Below the pieces are notes generated by a model that did not search any database, was not told the origin of the DNA, and saw only the letters and a program-made list of their open reading frames with translations. From CAVSUR01 sp963731285 (GTDB taxonomy: Bacteria; Actinomycetota; Actinomycetes; Streptosporangiales; Streptosporangiaceae), in the NCBI GenBank assembly GCA_963731285.1, contig CAVSUR010000001.1, positions 62,001-126,000 of the forward strand: 64,000 bases of DNA, in the 5' to 3' direction. Positions 1 through 7,413 of the stretch are shown in pieces. Both the position numbers and the translations under genes were made by a program. The number at the start of each line of letters is the position of its first letter. The first letter of the stretch is position 1.

Positions 1-140
1 GCTGACTCTAGTGCGGTGACCCGCTGATCTGGCCGGCCGTCCGCGCGCACCGCGCCCCGGTAACGGTGCAACGCGGCGGCCGCCCCCGCAGTGACCAGAT
101 GCCGTCACCGCGCGTGCCTGGATGCGCCTGGGCAGCCGGG

Positions 141-401
141 TCAGGCCCAGGGGTCGCGGCGGGGCCAGGCCGTCGTGGCGGCCAGCTCCTCATCACGGCC
201 ACGGCGCTGCAGGTCGGCCAGCCGGCGGACGTCCAGCCTGGTCACGTAACGGCCGGCGGCGGTAATCCGGTCAGGTGCCTCCCGGCTCAGCCGGGGCCTG
301 CGATCTTCCCGGATGCTGGCCACGCTCACCAGGACGACGGCCCCGGCAACCCCTCCGGCGATGAAGACGACCACGGCGGTGATGACAATGATGGCTGCCA
401 T
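141..401 (-). CDS. small single-pass membrane protein, hypothetical
   Basis: An 86-residue protein. Residues 3-27 form one hydrophobic helix (IIVITAVVVFIAGGVAGAVV), followed by a basic, Arg-rich cytoplasmic-looking tail ending near RRDPWA. The ATG has a good ribosome site upstream on the minus strand (AAAGGGGAAACCGTC then ATG). It points away from the GntR regulator gene across a 300-base gap. I do not recognise a family; it could be a small membrane-anchored accessory protein. The overlapping plus-strand frame has poor composition and was not called. Confidence 0.55.
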   Translation of the reverse strand: MAAIIVITAVVVFIAGGVAGAVVLVSVASIREDRRPRLSREAPDRITAAGRYVTRLDVRRLADLQRRGRDEELAATTAWPRRDPWA

Positions 402-496
402 GACGGTTTCCCCTTTCTCCGTCAGCGGCTAGGTCTAGCGGAGCCTCCCTGGCTCGTCGGCGGGTTGTGACCAGAGCGGCAAAGATTCAGAGGTTT

Positions 497-536
497 CCTA
501 GCGAGTCCTCCGCACCCAAGCACTGGGACTGCTAGG
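497..536. promoter_or_regulatory. inverted repeat upstream of the GntR gene
   Basis: The gap 402-702 has no gene. It holds an imperfect inverted repeat: CCTAGCGAGTCC (497-508) against GGACTGCTAGG (526-536), which pair fully except for one bulged G, with a 17-base loop. GAGTCCT recurs at 540-546. The segment is less GC-rich than the genes around it, as expected of a promoter or operator. I infer a binding site or leader hairpin for the regulator gene; there is no direct evidence of which. Confidence 0.4.
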
Positions 537-702
537 TTGAGTCCTATGGACCCCGCTGTTCAGGTCATCCCAACCTTTGGTACTATGCCCATGCTGACAT
601 CGCATGTGCGGGAAAGCAATGGAATAAGACCAGCCATCTGGATCGTTCTTATTGATCTAGTAAGCCCTGTTGTTGGTGTTGTCGGGATATATGGGAGGTC
701 GG

Positions 703-1584
703 ATGCCTGAGCCCCTCTACCGGCGTATCGCCGACGACCTGCTGCAGAAGATCGAGTCAGGCGAGCTAGGTCACGGTGCCCAGCTGCCCACCGAACTGGA
801 GCTCAGGGAGCACTACCAAGCATCGCGCAACACCGTCCGAGATGCCGTGCGGTGGCTGATCACCAGGGGCATGATCGAGACTAGGCCGGGTCAGGGGACC
901 TTCGTGGTCGAGAAGATCGATCCTTTCGTCACCAACCTCAATGTCGTGACGGGGTTCGACAGCGGAGAAGGCGCCGCCTACGCATCCGAGGTAACCGCCA
1001 GCCGCAGGAAGCCTGATACATCCCAGCCCCGGGTGGAGATCCAGCAGGCGGCTGGCGTGATCGCCAGCGAACTCGGGCTCGCCGCCGGCGAGACTGTGGT
1101 CAGCAGGCACCAGCAGCGTTATATAGATGGCACGCCGTGGTCCTTGCAGACCACCTTCTACCCCATCAAGTTCGTCCAGCAGGGTGCCGGGCAACTGCTG
1201 CAGGCGCAGGACATGCCCGGTGGAACCATACCGTACCTGGAGGAAGTCCTGGGGGTCAGGGAAGTCGGCTGGCACAACAAGATCACGGTACGCGCACCGG
1301 ACAGCATCGAGACAGGCTTCTTCCGGCTCCCCGATGACGGGCGTGTCGCCGTATTCGAAGCATTCCAGACAGGCTTTGACGAGTTGGGCCGCAGGCTGCG
1401 GCTGACAGTGATCGTCTACCCGGCCGATCGGAACGAGTTCGTCCTCGATGCAGGGGAGGTTCCCCCTCCGGCTGGCACCGAGTCCGGCACGCATCGCGGC
1501 GACCGGACGGCTGGCGGCTCGGCGGCCAGGGCTGCGCACGGTGCTGCTGCGCCGCCCGAGATGACGAAGAGCCGCCCGAGATGA
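703..1584 (+). CDS. GntR-family transcriptional regulator (HutC/UTRA subfamily)
   Basis: A predicted 293-residue one-component regulator. The N-terminal winged helix is clear: PLYRRIADDLLQKIESGEL, then RNTVRDAVRWLITRGMIETR and the wing PGQGTFVV (residues 1-68). Residues about 95-245 fit a UTRA ligand-binding domain. I start at ATG 703 because GGGAGG (693-698) precedes it and the protein then begins as family members do; upstream in-frame TTG codons lack a site. The last 45 residues are low-complexity and Ala/Arg-rich. The stop codon lies in the second copy of a 20-base tandem duplication (1551-1590). The effector is unknown. Confidence 0.9.
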   Translation: MPEPLYRRIADDLLQKIESGELGHGAQLPTELELREHYQASRNTVRDAVRWLITRGMIETRPGQGTFVVEKIDPFVTNLNVVTGFDSGEGAAYASEVTASRRKPDTSQPRVEIQQAAGVIASELGLAAGETVVSRHQQRYIDGTPWSLQTTFYPIKFVQQGAGQLLQAQDMPGGTIPYLEEVLGVREVGWHNKITVRAPDSIETGFFRLPDDGRVAVFEAFQTGFDELGRRLRLTVIVYPADRNEFVLDAGEVPPPAGTESGTHRGDRTAGGSAARAAHGAAAPPEMTKSRPR

Positions 1585-1590
1585 CGAAGA
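1551..1590 (+). repeat. 20-bp perfect tandem duplication at the 3' end of the GntR gene
   Basis: GCCGCCCGAGATGACGAAGA occurs at 1551-1570 and again at 1571-1590 with no gap. Since 20 is not a multiple of three, the second copy is read in another frame and supplies the TGA that ends the regulator (tail ...MTKSRPR). With a single copy the frame would instead run to TAG at about 1596 (tail ...MTKRS). Confidence 0.9.
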
Positions 1591-1660
1591 GGAGCTAGCG
1601 GCCCGATCGCCGGCCGGACGGCAGAGTTCCCGGCCGGCCGCGCAACGACGAAGATTTCCG

Positions 1661-1714
1661 GTGATCCCTATCACAGCGTGATCCCGGAGCAGGGTAGTCA
1701 CCGGGAATACCCGG
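1661..1714. promoter_or_regulatory. operator-like cluster before the micro-ORF
   Basis: Three elements lie between the regulator and the micro-ORF: GTGAT-CCCT-ATCAC (1661-1674), a direct repeat GTGATCCC at 1661-1668 and 1678-1685, and CCGGG-AATA-CCCGG (1701-1714). Dyads beside a GntR gene often bind that regulator; this is inferred from position only. Confidence 0.4.
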
Positions 1715-1746
1715 CGACTGGCAACCACCAGCCGAGGGGAGGTGTC

Positions 1747-1812
1747 ATGGCTAAGCGTTACGGTCGCCCGTCACCGCAGTACCGCTACGAGCACTACGAC
1801 CCAACGTTCTGA
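1747..1812 (+). CDS. 21-residue Tyr-rich micropeptide, hypothetical
   Basis: A very short frame, ATG to TGA, encoding a basic start (MAKRYGRPSP) and an aromatic, acidic end (YEHYDPTF) with five Tyr in all. A strong ribosome site, GGGGAGG (1736-1742), sits 4 bases before the ATG, the same geometry as for the GntR gene upstream. An operator-like cluster precedes it and a hairpin follows. It might be a regulatory leader, a small bioactive peptide or a RiPP precursor; no modifying enzyme is adjacent. Chance is possible at this length, but the ribosome site makes translation plausible. Confidence 0.4.
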   Translation: MAKRYGRPSPQYRYEHYDPTF

Positions 1813-1876
1813 GTCAGTGCCGCGCTTCTGGACCGATGACGCTCGTTCTTAACCAGACGGCATGCGGTCTGTCGCG

Positions 1877-1925
1877 CGCTGCCGGCGCTGTTGTGAGCTT
1901 GGACCGCAGCACAGCGCCGGCAGCG
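1877..1925. terminator. 14-bp perfect stem-loop between the micro-ORF and mnmA ends
   Basis: CGCTGCCGGCGCTG (1877-1890) is exactly complementary to CAGCGCCGGCAGCG (1912-1925) with a 21-base loop. The loop GACCGC (1902-1907) could instead pair with GCGGTC (1865-1870). It lies between convergent genes, so a bidirectional terminator is likeliest. There is no T-run, as is common in actinobacteria. A perfect 10-bp palindrome, GTAACGTTAC, follows at 1931-1940. Confidence 0.55.
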
Positions 1926-1971
1926 GGACCGTAACGTTACCGGCCGCTGGGGCTGGAGGGACGGGAATTGA

Positions 1972-3087
1972 CTACCGAAGCACCTGGCTTGAGGTCCTAG
2001 CGGCGGAAGCGATTGCTGCCGAGCCGAGGACCACGTCACCGTCATAGACGACGGCCGCCTGGCCGCGGGCTATGCCTCGCGCCGGGGTGTGCAGGGTCAG
2101 CCGCAGGCGCTCGCCGTCGAGGGCGGCGCTGACCGGGAGGGGAGCGGCGTGGGCGCGGAGCTGGACGTGGCAGCCAATCGGGCCGTCCGGCGGCGGGCAG
2201 CCGGTCCAAATCGGGCGTTCGGCCCAAATCTCAGTCACGTCTAGGGCCTCGGCCGGGCCGACGGTCACCGTGCCCGAGACTGGCTCGATGTCCAGGACAT
2301 AGCGGGGGCGACCATCCGGGGCGGGACGGCCTAGGCGCAGGCCGTGGCGCTGGCCGACGGTGTAGATATAGGCACCGTCGTGCTCGCCGAGCTTGGCCCC
2401 GGACTCGTCGACTATGTCGCCGGCGGCTGAGCCGAGGTGACGGCTCAGGAACGCCCGGGTGTCGCCGTCGGGGATGAAGCACACGTCGTGGCTGTCGGGC
2501 TTGGCCGCGACGGCCAGGCCGCGGTCGGCGGCCTCCTGGCGGACCTGGTCCTTGGTCGTATCCCCCAGCGGGAACATTGCGCGGGATAGCTGGGCGCTGG
2601 TGAGGACCGCGAGGACATAGGACTGGTCCTTGGCCTGGTCGGCGCTGCGGGCCAGGCGCGGGCCGGGAAAGCCCGGCCCGGCGGGCAGCAGCCGGGCGTG
2701 GTGGCCGGTGCAGACCGCGTCGAAGCCGAGGGCGACCGCCCGGTCCAGCACCGCCGCGAACTTGATCTTCTCGTTGCAGCGCAGGCACGGGTTCGGGGTG
2801 TGGCCGCGGGCATACTCGGCGACGAAATCCTCGATCACGTCGGCCTGGAACCGCTCGGCCATATCCCACACGTAGAACGGGATGCCGATCACGTCGGCGG
2901 CGCGGCGCGCGTCCCGGGCGTCCTCCAGCGTGCAGCAGCCGCGCGCCCCGGTCCGGTAGGACCGCGGGTTCGCCGACAGTGCGAGGTGCACGCCGGTGAC
3001 ATCGTGGCCGGCCTCGGCGGCCCGGGCCGCCGCGACGGCCGAGTCCACCCCGCCGGACATCGCGGCGAGCACGCGCAACCTAGTCAT
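1972..3087 (-). CDS. mnmA: tRNA 2-thiouridine(34) synthase MnmA
   Basis: 371 residues. The enzyme adenylates U34 of Lys, Glu and Gln tRNAs and transfers sulfur to give 2-thiouridine. The PP-loop SGGVDS is at residues 11-16. The two Cys that shuttle sulfur are visible: NPCLRC (C101) and HDVCFIPDGDT (C203). The C-terminal beta-barrel carries YTVGQRHGL. The cysteine desulfurase gene just upstream on the same strand (42-base gap) would supply the persulfide, the usual actinobacterial pairing. Length is normal and the frame intact. Confidence 0.96.
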   Translation of the reverse strand: MTRLRVLAAMSGGVDSAVAAARAAEAGHDVTGVHLALSANPRSYRTGARGCCTLEDARDARRAADVIGIPFYVWDMAERFQADVIEDFVAEYARGHTPNPCLRCNEKIKFAAVLDRAVALGFDAVCTGHHARLLPAGPGFPGPRLARSADQAKDQSYVLAVLTSAQLSRAMFPLGDTTKDQVRQEAADRGLAVAAKPDSHDVCFIPDGDTRAFLSRHLGSAAGDIVDESGAKLGEHDGAYIYTVGQRHGLRLGRPAPDGRPRYVLDIEPVSGTVTVGPAEALDVTEIWAERPIWTGCPPPDGPIGCHVQLRAHAAPLPVSAALDGERLRLTLHTPARGIARGQAAVVYDGDVVLGSAAIASAARTSSQVLR

Positions 3088-3129
3088 CGCCTTCGAGGGT
3101 ATGCGCCGGCGAGGGGGACGCGGCCGCGT

Positions 3130-4407
3130 TCACCGGCCCGCGCGCCGGGCGCGCTCCACGACCTCGCCGATCACGGCGCCGAGCGCATCCGCGTCGGCCT
3201 GGGTGCTGGACCGGCCGAGGGAGAACCGCAGCGACCCGCGGGCCCGCGCCTCGTCGGCACCCATCGCCAGCAGGACGTGACTGGGCTGGGCGATGCCCGC
3301 GGTACAGGCCGACCCGGTTGAGCAGGCAATCCCCCGCGTGTCCAGCAGCATCAGCAGCGCATCGCCCTCGCAGCCGGGAAAGGAGAAGTGCGCATTGCCG
3401 GGCAGGCGGCCGGGACCGGGCGCGGCGCCGTTCAGTATCGCATCCGGCACCGCCGCCTGGACCTGGGCGATCAGGTCGTCGCGCAGCTCGGCCAGCCGCT
3501 TAGCCTCGGCGCAGCGGCCCATCCGGGCGGCGGCGGCCGCGACGGCGAAGGCGCGGATGGCGGGTCCGTCCAGGGTGCCGGACCGGACGTCGCGCTCCTG
3601 GCCGCCGCCGTGCAGCACGGGTACCGGGTCCGCGCCCCGGGCCAGCAGCAGCGCGCCGGCGCCCACCGGGCCGCCGATCTTGTGCGCGGTGATCGTGAGC
3701 GCGGTCGCGCCCGACCCGGCCAGCTGCACGGGCAGCTGCCCGGCAGCCTGGACCGCGTCGCTGTGGAACGGGATCTGGTACTCCCGCGCCACCTCGGCCA
3801 GCTCGGTGACCGGCTGGACGGTGCCGACCTCATTGTTGGCCCACATGATCGTGATCAGGGCCACGCTGGCCTGGTCGGCGTCGATCGCCGTGCGCAATGC
3901 GGCCGCGGTGACCAGGCCGGTGCCGTCAACCGGCAGCCAGGTGATCCTGGCGCCCTCGTGGTCGGCCAGCCAGTGCAGGCTGTCCAGTACCGCATGATGC
4001 TCAATGGCAGGGGCGAGGATCCTGACCCGCCCGGGGTCGGCCGCCCGGCGGGACCAGAAGAACCCCTTAACCGCCAGGTTATCGGCCTCCGTGCCGCCGC
4101 TGGTGAAGACCACCTCGCTCGGGCGGGCACCGTAGCACTCGGCGATCTGCTCTCGTGACTCCTCGACCACGCGGCGGGCACGGCGGCCCGCGTTGTGCAG
4201 GGAGGACGGGTTGCCGACCTGGCTGAGCTCATCGCACATCGCCGCCACGGCCTCGGCCAGCATCGGCGTCGTCGCTGCATGGTCGAGGTACACCGGAGAG
4301 GCCGGTTCCGGCTGCTCAGCGGGGCGGTTGCCCGTGTCGCCAGCAAGATCAGCGCGGCCGGCGAAGCCCGTGCTGTCAGGCAGGCCGGTGCTGTCGAGAT
4401 GTCCCAT
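3130..4407 (-). CDS. cysteine desulfurase (NifS/IscS family)
   Basis: 425 residues, PLP-dependent; it releases sulfur from L-cysteine as an enzyme persulfide. Seen: the core begins at VYLDHAATTPM (residue 39), PLP lysine in ITAHKIGGPVG (K243), and the mobile-loop catalytic Cys in CSTGSAC (C368). The first about 38 residues are extra and contain a small repeat (LDSTGLP/DSTGFAG); a shorter start is possible, but no better ribosome site is evident. It is followed by mnmA, so its main client is probably tRNA thiolation rather than Fe-S assembly. Confidence 0.93.
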   Translation of the reverse strand: MGHLDSTGLPDSTGFAGRADLAGDTGNRPAEQPEPASPVYLDHAATTPMLAEAVAAMCDELSQVGNPSSLHNAGRRARRVVEESREQIAECYGARPSEVVFTSGGTEADNLAVKGFFWSRRAADPGRVRILAPAIEHHAVLDSLHWLADHEGARITWLPVDGTGLVTAAALRTAIDADQASVALITIMWANNEVGTVQPVTELAEVAREYQIPFHSDAVQAAGQLPVQLAGSGATALTITAHKIGGPVGAGALLLARGADPVPVLHGGGQERDVRSGTLDGPAIRAFAVAAAAARMGRCAEAKRLAELRDDLIAQVQAAVPDAILNGAAPGPGRLPGNAHFSFPGCEGDALLMLLDTRGIACSTGSACTAGIAQPSHVLLAMGADEARARGSLRFSLGRSSTQADADALGAVIGEVVERARRAGR

Positions 4408-4461
4408 GGTAATCCCAGGGTAGCGGGCATCGGCGACTGTGCCCGCTTCCGCCGGAGTGCC

Positions 4462-5418
4462 TCAGTTCTGGCCGCGTCGCTCGATTTCCTCGATGAGCTG
4501 GGGGACCACCTTGAACAGGTCGCCCACGACGCCGTAGTCGGCCAGGTCGAAGATCGGCGCCTCTGAGTCTTTGTTGATCACCATGATGGTCTTCGACGTC
4601 TGCATCCCGGCCCGGTGCTGGATCGCACCGGAGATCCCGGCGGCCAGGTACAGCTGCGGGGACACCGTCTTGCCGGTCTGGCCGACCTGGAACTGGTGCG
4701 GGTACCAGCCGGCGTCGGTCGCGGCACGGGACGCGCCGACCGCGGCATGCAGCGAGTCGGCGAGCTTCTCGATCAGCGCGAAATTGTCGCCGCTGCCCAC
4801 TCCCCGGCCGCCGGAGACCACGATCGCGGCCTCGGTCAGCTCCGGCCGCTCGCCGCGCTCCTGGACTACCTTCTCCGCGACCCTCACCGTCTTGGCGGCG
4901 CCGGACACCGGCAGGTCGACGGACTCGATCTCGCCCGCGGCGGGCGCGGCCTGCGGCGCGACCGAGTTGGGGCGCAGGGTGATGACCGGGGTGCCGGTGG
5001 TGATCCTGGACTGGACGATGATCGCGCCGCCGAAGACGGACTGCTCGGCGACCAGGCCCTCGGCCAGCCCGACCACGTCGGTCAGCACGCCGGATCCGGT
5101 CTTGACCGCGAGGCGCCCGGCGATCTCCTTGCCCTCCGCGGTGGAGGGCAGCAGCACCGCAGCCGGCGCCTTCTGCTCGACCAGGTGCGCGAGCAGCTCC
5201 GCCTTCGGGGCGACCACGTAGTCGTCGAACTCGCTGCCCCCGGCCGCGTAGATCCTGGCCGCGCCGTACTCGGCCAGCCGGTCCCTGGCCGCCTGCGCGC
5301 CCTCGCCGGCCCAGACCGCTGCCGGGTCGCCGAACTGGCGGGCCGCGGTGAGCAGCTCCAGGGTCACCTTCTTCACGGTCTCGCCGTCGTGGTCGGCGAG
5401 CACCAGGATCTCTGCCAT
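4462..5418 (-). CDS. etfA: electron transfer flavoprotein subunit alpha
   Basis: 318 residues. With EtfB it takes electrons from acyl-CoA and other dehydrogenases and passes them to ETF-quinone oxidoreductase. The FAD-binding C-terminal half is clear: VSGGRGVGSGDNFALIEKLA (about residue 200), QVGQTGKTVSPQLYLAAGISGAIQH, and the closing INKDSEAPIFDLADYGVVGD. It follows etfB by 60 bases on the same strand, the standard order. Confidence 0.96.
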   Translation of the reverse strand: MAEILVLADHDGETVKKVTLELLTAARQFGDPAAVWAGEGAQAARDRLAEYGAARIYAAGGSEFDDYVVAPKAELLAHLVEQKAPAAVLLPSTAEGKEIAGRLAVKTGSGVLTDVVGLAEGLVAEQSVFGGAIIVQSRITTGTPVITLRPNSVAPQAAPAAGEIESVDLPVSGAAKTVRVAEKVVQERGERPELTEAAIVVSGGRGVGSGDNFALIEKLADSLHAAVGASRAATDAGWYPHQFQVGQTGKTVSPQLYLAAGISGAIQHRAGMQTSKTIMVINKDSEAPIFDLADYGVVGDLFKVVPQLIEEIERRGQN

Positions 5419-5478
5419 ATCCGTCCTTACTCTGTGCTTCCGGCTGTGCGCTTGCGGCTGTGCGCCCGCAACCCGGGG

Positions 5479-6258
5479 TCAGATGAACTTGCGCGCGGCC
5501 AGGAACTCGGCGGCCTGAGCGCCGCCCTGGCCCTCGTCGGTGATGATCGTGCCCGCCTCCCGCGGCGGACGGGCGGCGAAGCTCACCACCTCAGTCGCGG
5601 ACGCTCCCAGCCCGACCTGGTCCTTCTCCAGTCCCAGATCGGCCAGGCCGAGCGTCTCCACCGGCTTCTTCTTCGCGGCCATGATCCCCTTGAACGACGG
5701 GTACCGCGGCTCGTTGATCTTCTCCACCACGCTCACCACGGCCGGCAGCGACGACTCCACCCGGTCGTAGCCGTAATCCGCCTGCCGGCGAATCGTGATC
5801 GCCGTCCCGTCGATCTCGACCCTGGCCGCCAGCGAGACCTGCGGCACCCCCAGCCGCTCGGCCAGCATCGCGGCCATCACGCCCATCCGCGCGTCCGTCG
5901 ACTCCGAGCCCAGCAGGACCAGGTCGAACCCCGTCCGCTCGACCGTCTTGGCCAGCACCAGCGAGGTCACCCACGCGTCCGACCCGTGCAGGCTCTCATC
6001 CAGCACGTGCACGGCCTTGTCCGCGCCCATCGACAGGGCCTTGCGGACCGACTCGGCCGCCTTGTCCGGGCCCATGCACACCACCGTGACCTCACCGCCG
6101 TGCTTCTCGGCAAGCTGCAGGCCTTCCTCGATCGCGTACTCGTCGAGCTCGTTGATCACCGCATCGGCCGCGTCCCGGTCCAGGGCGGAGTCCGAATCCG
6201 ACAGCTTGCGCTCCGACCAGGTATCGGGAACCTGCTTCACCAAGACGACGATGTTCAT
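5479..6258 (-). CDS. etfB: electron transfer flavoprotein subunit beta
   Basis: 259 residues. It starts MNIVVLVKQVPDTWSERKL, the hallmark N-terminus. The AMP site region is VVCMGPDKAAESVRKALSMG, and GSESTDARMGVMAAMLAERL matches the ETF-beta signature. It is the first gene of the etfBA pair. A TetR-type dyad lies about 160 bases upstream (6417-6428). Confidence 0.96.
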   Translation of the reverse strand: MNIVVLVKQVPDTWSERKLSDSDSALDRDAADAVINELDEYAIEEGLQLAEKHGGEVTVVCMGPDKAAESVRKALSMGADKAVHVLDESLHGSDAWVTSLVLAKTVERTGFDLVLLGSESTDARMGVMAAMLAERLGVPQVSLAARVEIDGTAITIRRQADYGYDRVESSLPAVVSVVEKINEPRYPSFKGIMAAKKKPVETLGLADLGLEKDQVGLGASATEVVSFAARPPREAGTIITDEGQGGAQAAEFLAARKFI

Positions 6259-6416
6259 GACTGGCGGCCGACCTCCTCTACGGGCCGGCGCGGCCCGTGA
6301 CGTGCGTTGCGTACTGCCCTCAGCGTGCTGCCAGGCGGCTGATCACGGCGCCGGCAGATCTTAAGCCTGCCAAACGAGCCCGCGCACGAGTACCCCCGGG
6401 TGCCCATCAGCCATGT

Positions 6417-6428
6417 TACCGACCGGTA
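6417..6428. promoter_or_regulatory. TetR-type operator candidate upstream of etfB
   Basis: TACCG-AC-CGGTA (6417-6428) is a perfect dyad in the 263-base gap between etfB and folD. Dyads of the ACCG-N2-CGGT kind are typical targets of TetR-family repressors of fatty acid and aromatic catabolism, which would fit control of an ETF. No TetR gene lies in the window. Otherwise the gap holds nothing I can name. Confidence 0.4.
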
Positions 6429-6521
6429 GCCATAGCGGGCCGAGCGGGGCAGCCCGGTGCACGTTCACAACCATGGGCACTGGTGCCTGTGGCTGTCACA
6501 ACCGCGGGCGGGCTGCCGGGC

Positions 6522-7370
6522 TCAGGCGCGGGATTCGGCGGTCTCGACGACGTTGGCCAGCAGCATCGCGCGGGTCATCGGGCCGACACCGCCCGGCATC
6601 GGGGCCAGGTACCCGGCCACCTCCGCGACCCGGGGGTCCACATCCCCGGCCAGGCCCTGCTCGGTGCGGGTGATGCCCACGTCCAGCACGGCGGCGCCGG
6701 GGCGGACCATGTCCGCGGTCAGCAGACCGGGACGCCCGGCCGCGACCACGACGATGTCCGCCGCCCTGGTGTGCGCGGCCAGGTCACGGGTGCCGGTGTG
6801 GCACTGGGTCACGGTGGCGTTCTCGCTGCGCCGGGTCAGCAGCAGCGACAGCGTCCGGCCGACCGTGATGCCCCGGCCGATGATCGTCACCTCGGCGCCG
6901 GCGATCGGCACGCCATAGCGGCCCAGCAGCTCCACGATGCCGTGCGGCGTGCACGGCAGCGGGCCGGGCTGGCCCAGCACCAGGCGGCCCAGGTTCACCG
7001 GGTGCAGGCCGTCCGCATCCTTGTCCGGGTCCATCATGGCCAGCACCGGCTGCGGGTCAAGCCCGGCGGGCAGCGGCAGCTGGACGATGAACCCGGTGCA
7101 GGCCGGGGCGGCGTTCAGCTCGGCCACCGTGTCCTCCACCTGCTGCTGGCTGGCGTCAGCGGGCAGATCCCGGCGGATAGAGGCGATGCCGACCTGGGCG
7201 CAGTCCCGGTGCTTGGCCTTCACGTAGACCTGGCTGCCGGGGTCGTCGCCGACCAGTATCGTGCCCAGGCCGGGCGCGGCGCCGATGGCCGTCAGCTTGG
7301 CCACCCGCCGGGTGAGATCCTCGCGGATGGCAGCGGCCGCGGCCTTGCCATCGAGAATTGTCGCAGTCAT
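6522..7370 (-). CDS. folD: bifunctional methylenetetrahydrofolate dehydrogenase / methenyltetrahydrofolate cyclohydrolase
   Basis: 282 residues. It interconverts 5,10-methylene-THF and 10-formyl-THF using NADP. Motifs: YVKAKHRDCAQVGI with the catalytic Lys of the YxxxK pattern, GFIVQLPLPAGLD, DKDADGLHPVNLGRL, and the C-terminal PMPGGVGPMTRAMLLANV. The product feeds the two formyltransferase steps encoded next door (purN and purH), so the three form a functional group on the minus strand; folD is 43 bases downstream of purH. Confidence 0.97.
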   Translation of the reverse strand: MTATILDGKAAAAAIREDLTRRVAKLTAIGAAPGLGTILVGDDPGSQVYVKAKHRDCAQVGIASIRRDLPADASQQQVEDTVAELNAAPACTGFIVQLPLPAGLDPQPVLAMMDPDKDADGLHPVNLGRLVLGQPGPLPCTPHGIVELLGRYGVPIAGAEVTIIGRGITVGRTLSLLLTRRSENATVTQCHTGTRDLAAHTRAADIVVVAAGRPGLLTADMVRPGAAVLDVGITRTEQGLAGDVDPRVAEVAGYLAPMPGGVGPMTRAMLLANVVETAESRA

Positions 7371-7413
7371 CGGGTCCCATTGTGCCCGACCGGCGCCGGG
7401 ACAGGCTCGGCCG

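Noticed and set aside
1747..1812. Calling the micro-ORF a biarylitide-type RiPP precursor because of its Tyr-x-Tyr motif
   Set aside because: That class has its P450 adjacent; the only P450 here is over 52 kb away and opposite in strand.
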